From Enteroscipio rubneri (GTDB taxonomy: Bacteria; Actinomycetota; Coriobacteriia; Coriobacteriales; Eggerthellaceae): a stretch of DNA of 32,144 nt. The notes below the pieces were generated by a model. It was not told where the DNA came from. It saw only the letters and a list, made by a program, of their open reading frames with translations, and made no database searches. Made by a program: the position numbers and the translations under genes. Each line of letters opens with the position of its first letter. Within the stretch, counting starts at the first letter, position 1. Positions 31,951 through 32,144 of this stretch are shown piece by piece. The stretch spans positions 1 through 32,144 of the forward strand of contig NZ_PPEK01000021.1 of assembly GCF_002899715.1 (NCBI RefSeq), given 5' to 3'.

Positions 31951-31966
31951 TGTTTCACGTGAAACA
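31951..31966. promoter_or_regulatory. parS: parS site 2
   Basis: TGTTTCACGTGAAACA again, 128 nt after site 1. With CGGA before and TCCG after, it is a perfect 24-bp palindrome. Confidence 0.88.
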
Positions 31967-32144
31967 TCCGTTCGTTTACGTCGGGTTACTGCAAGGCGTG
32001 TGGTTTTGAATCGGCTGGTGCATCCTGCGCATACGACCTGCCGCACACCCTCGCTTCGGGACCGTTTCCAATAACGCAACCGCATGGGCTATCTGCGCCT
32101 GCGAGCACAGGAGCCGCATTCGCGAGCAATCTGGTTCGGGGGCC
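31967..32144. other. Right edge, no gene seen
   Basis: I see no convincing coding frame, promoter or RNA in the last 178 bases. It lies between the second parS and the window end. Confidence 0.4.

Noticed and set aside
31575-32009. Open frames across the tandem repeat and parS sites
   Set aside because: They are Arg/Ala/Pro-rich, span the palindromic parS sites and lack a Shine-Dalgarno; composition artefacts.

Overview
The window is mostly one integrated mobile element in the chromosome of a GC-rich actinobacterium, probably a gut member of the Coriobacteriia/Eggerthellaceae type. That placement rests on GC content, codon use and the overall look of the proteins. No rRNA or core gene in the window fixes the species.

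Right boundary: at 30168-30212 lies the 3' half of an initiator tRNA-Met (CAT anticodon loop, T arm, CCA end) with no 5' half, followed by the expected tRNA terminator. This is the signature of an attachment site (attR). A tyrosine integrase on the minus strand (27103-28359) sits close to this end, and an IS110-family insertion has landed between them. The intact tRNA and left attachment site should lie upstream of base 1. To the right (30213-32144) is host DNA: a LytTR-type regulator, a 77-bp tandem duplication and two perfect parS sites, which suggest the chromosomal origin region.

Layout of the element from left to right: (i) a stand-alone OLD-type ATPase/TOPRIM nuclease (449-2395); (ii) a minus-strand mobilisation and maintenance block, 7539 to 2493, with parA, parB, a probable oriT, mobC, relaxase, a 209-aa accessory protein, a 23-aa hydrophobic small ORF and a membrane-anchored zinc-finger-like protein; (iii) small unknown genes, including a YraN-like protein lacking catalytic residues; (iv) an XRE regulator followed by a giant Type ISP restriction-modification enzyme (1647 aa) and a small DUF6998/PD-(D/E)XK-like partner; (v) an unknown 200-aa protein and a lipoprotein; (vi) a lower-GC response regulator/ABC transporter/histidine kinase operon of the bacitracin or lantibiotic resistance type; (vii) minus-strand membrane and regulator genes (two XRE-membrane fusions, a MerR regulator and a six-helix membrane protein); (viii) an AbiEi-AbiEii toxin-antitoxin pair in tight operon with a DUF2971 protein; (ix) the integrase and the IS110 insertion.

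There is no type IV secretion system and no replication initiator in view, so within this window the element looks mobilisable rather than self-transmissible. Its cargo is defence (OLD nuclease, Type ISP enzyme with DUF6998, AbiE with DUF2971) plus peptide-antibiotic resistance. The points most worth a second look are the AbiE-DUF2971 operon, the Type ISP enzyme with an AT-richer specificity region and an attached nuclease-like gene, a CAGTAC-N6-GTACTG dyad present both at parA and at the attR end, a candidate IS110 bridge RNA, and the two chromosomal parS sites.
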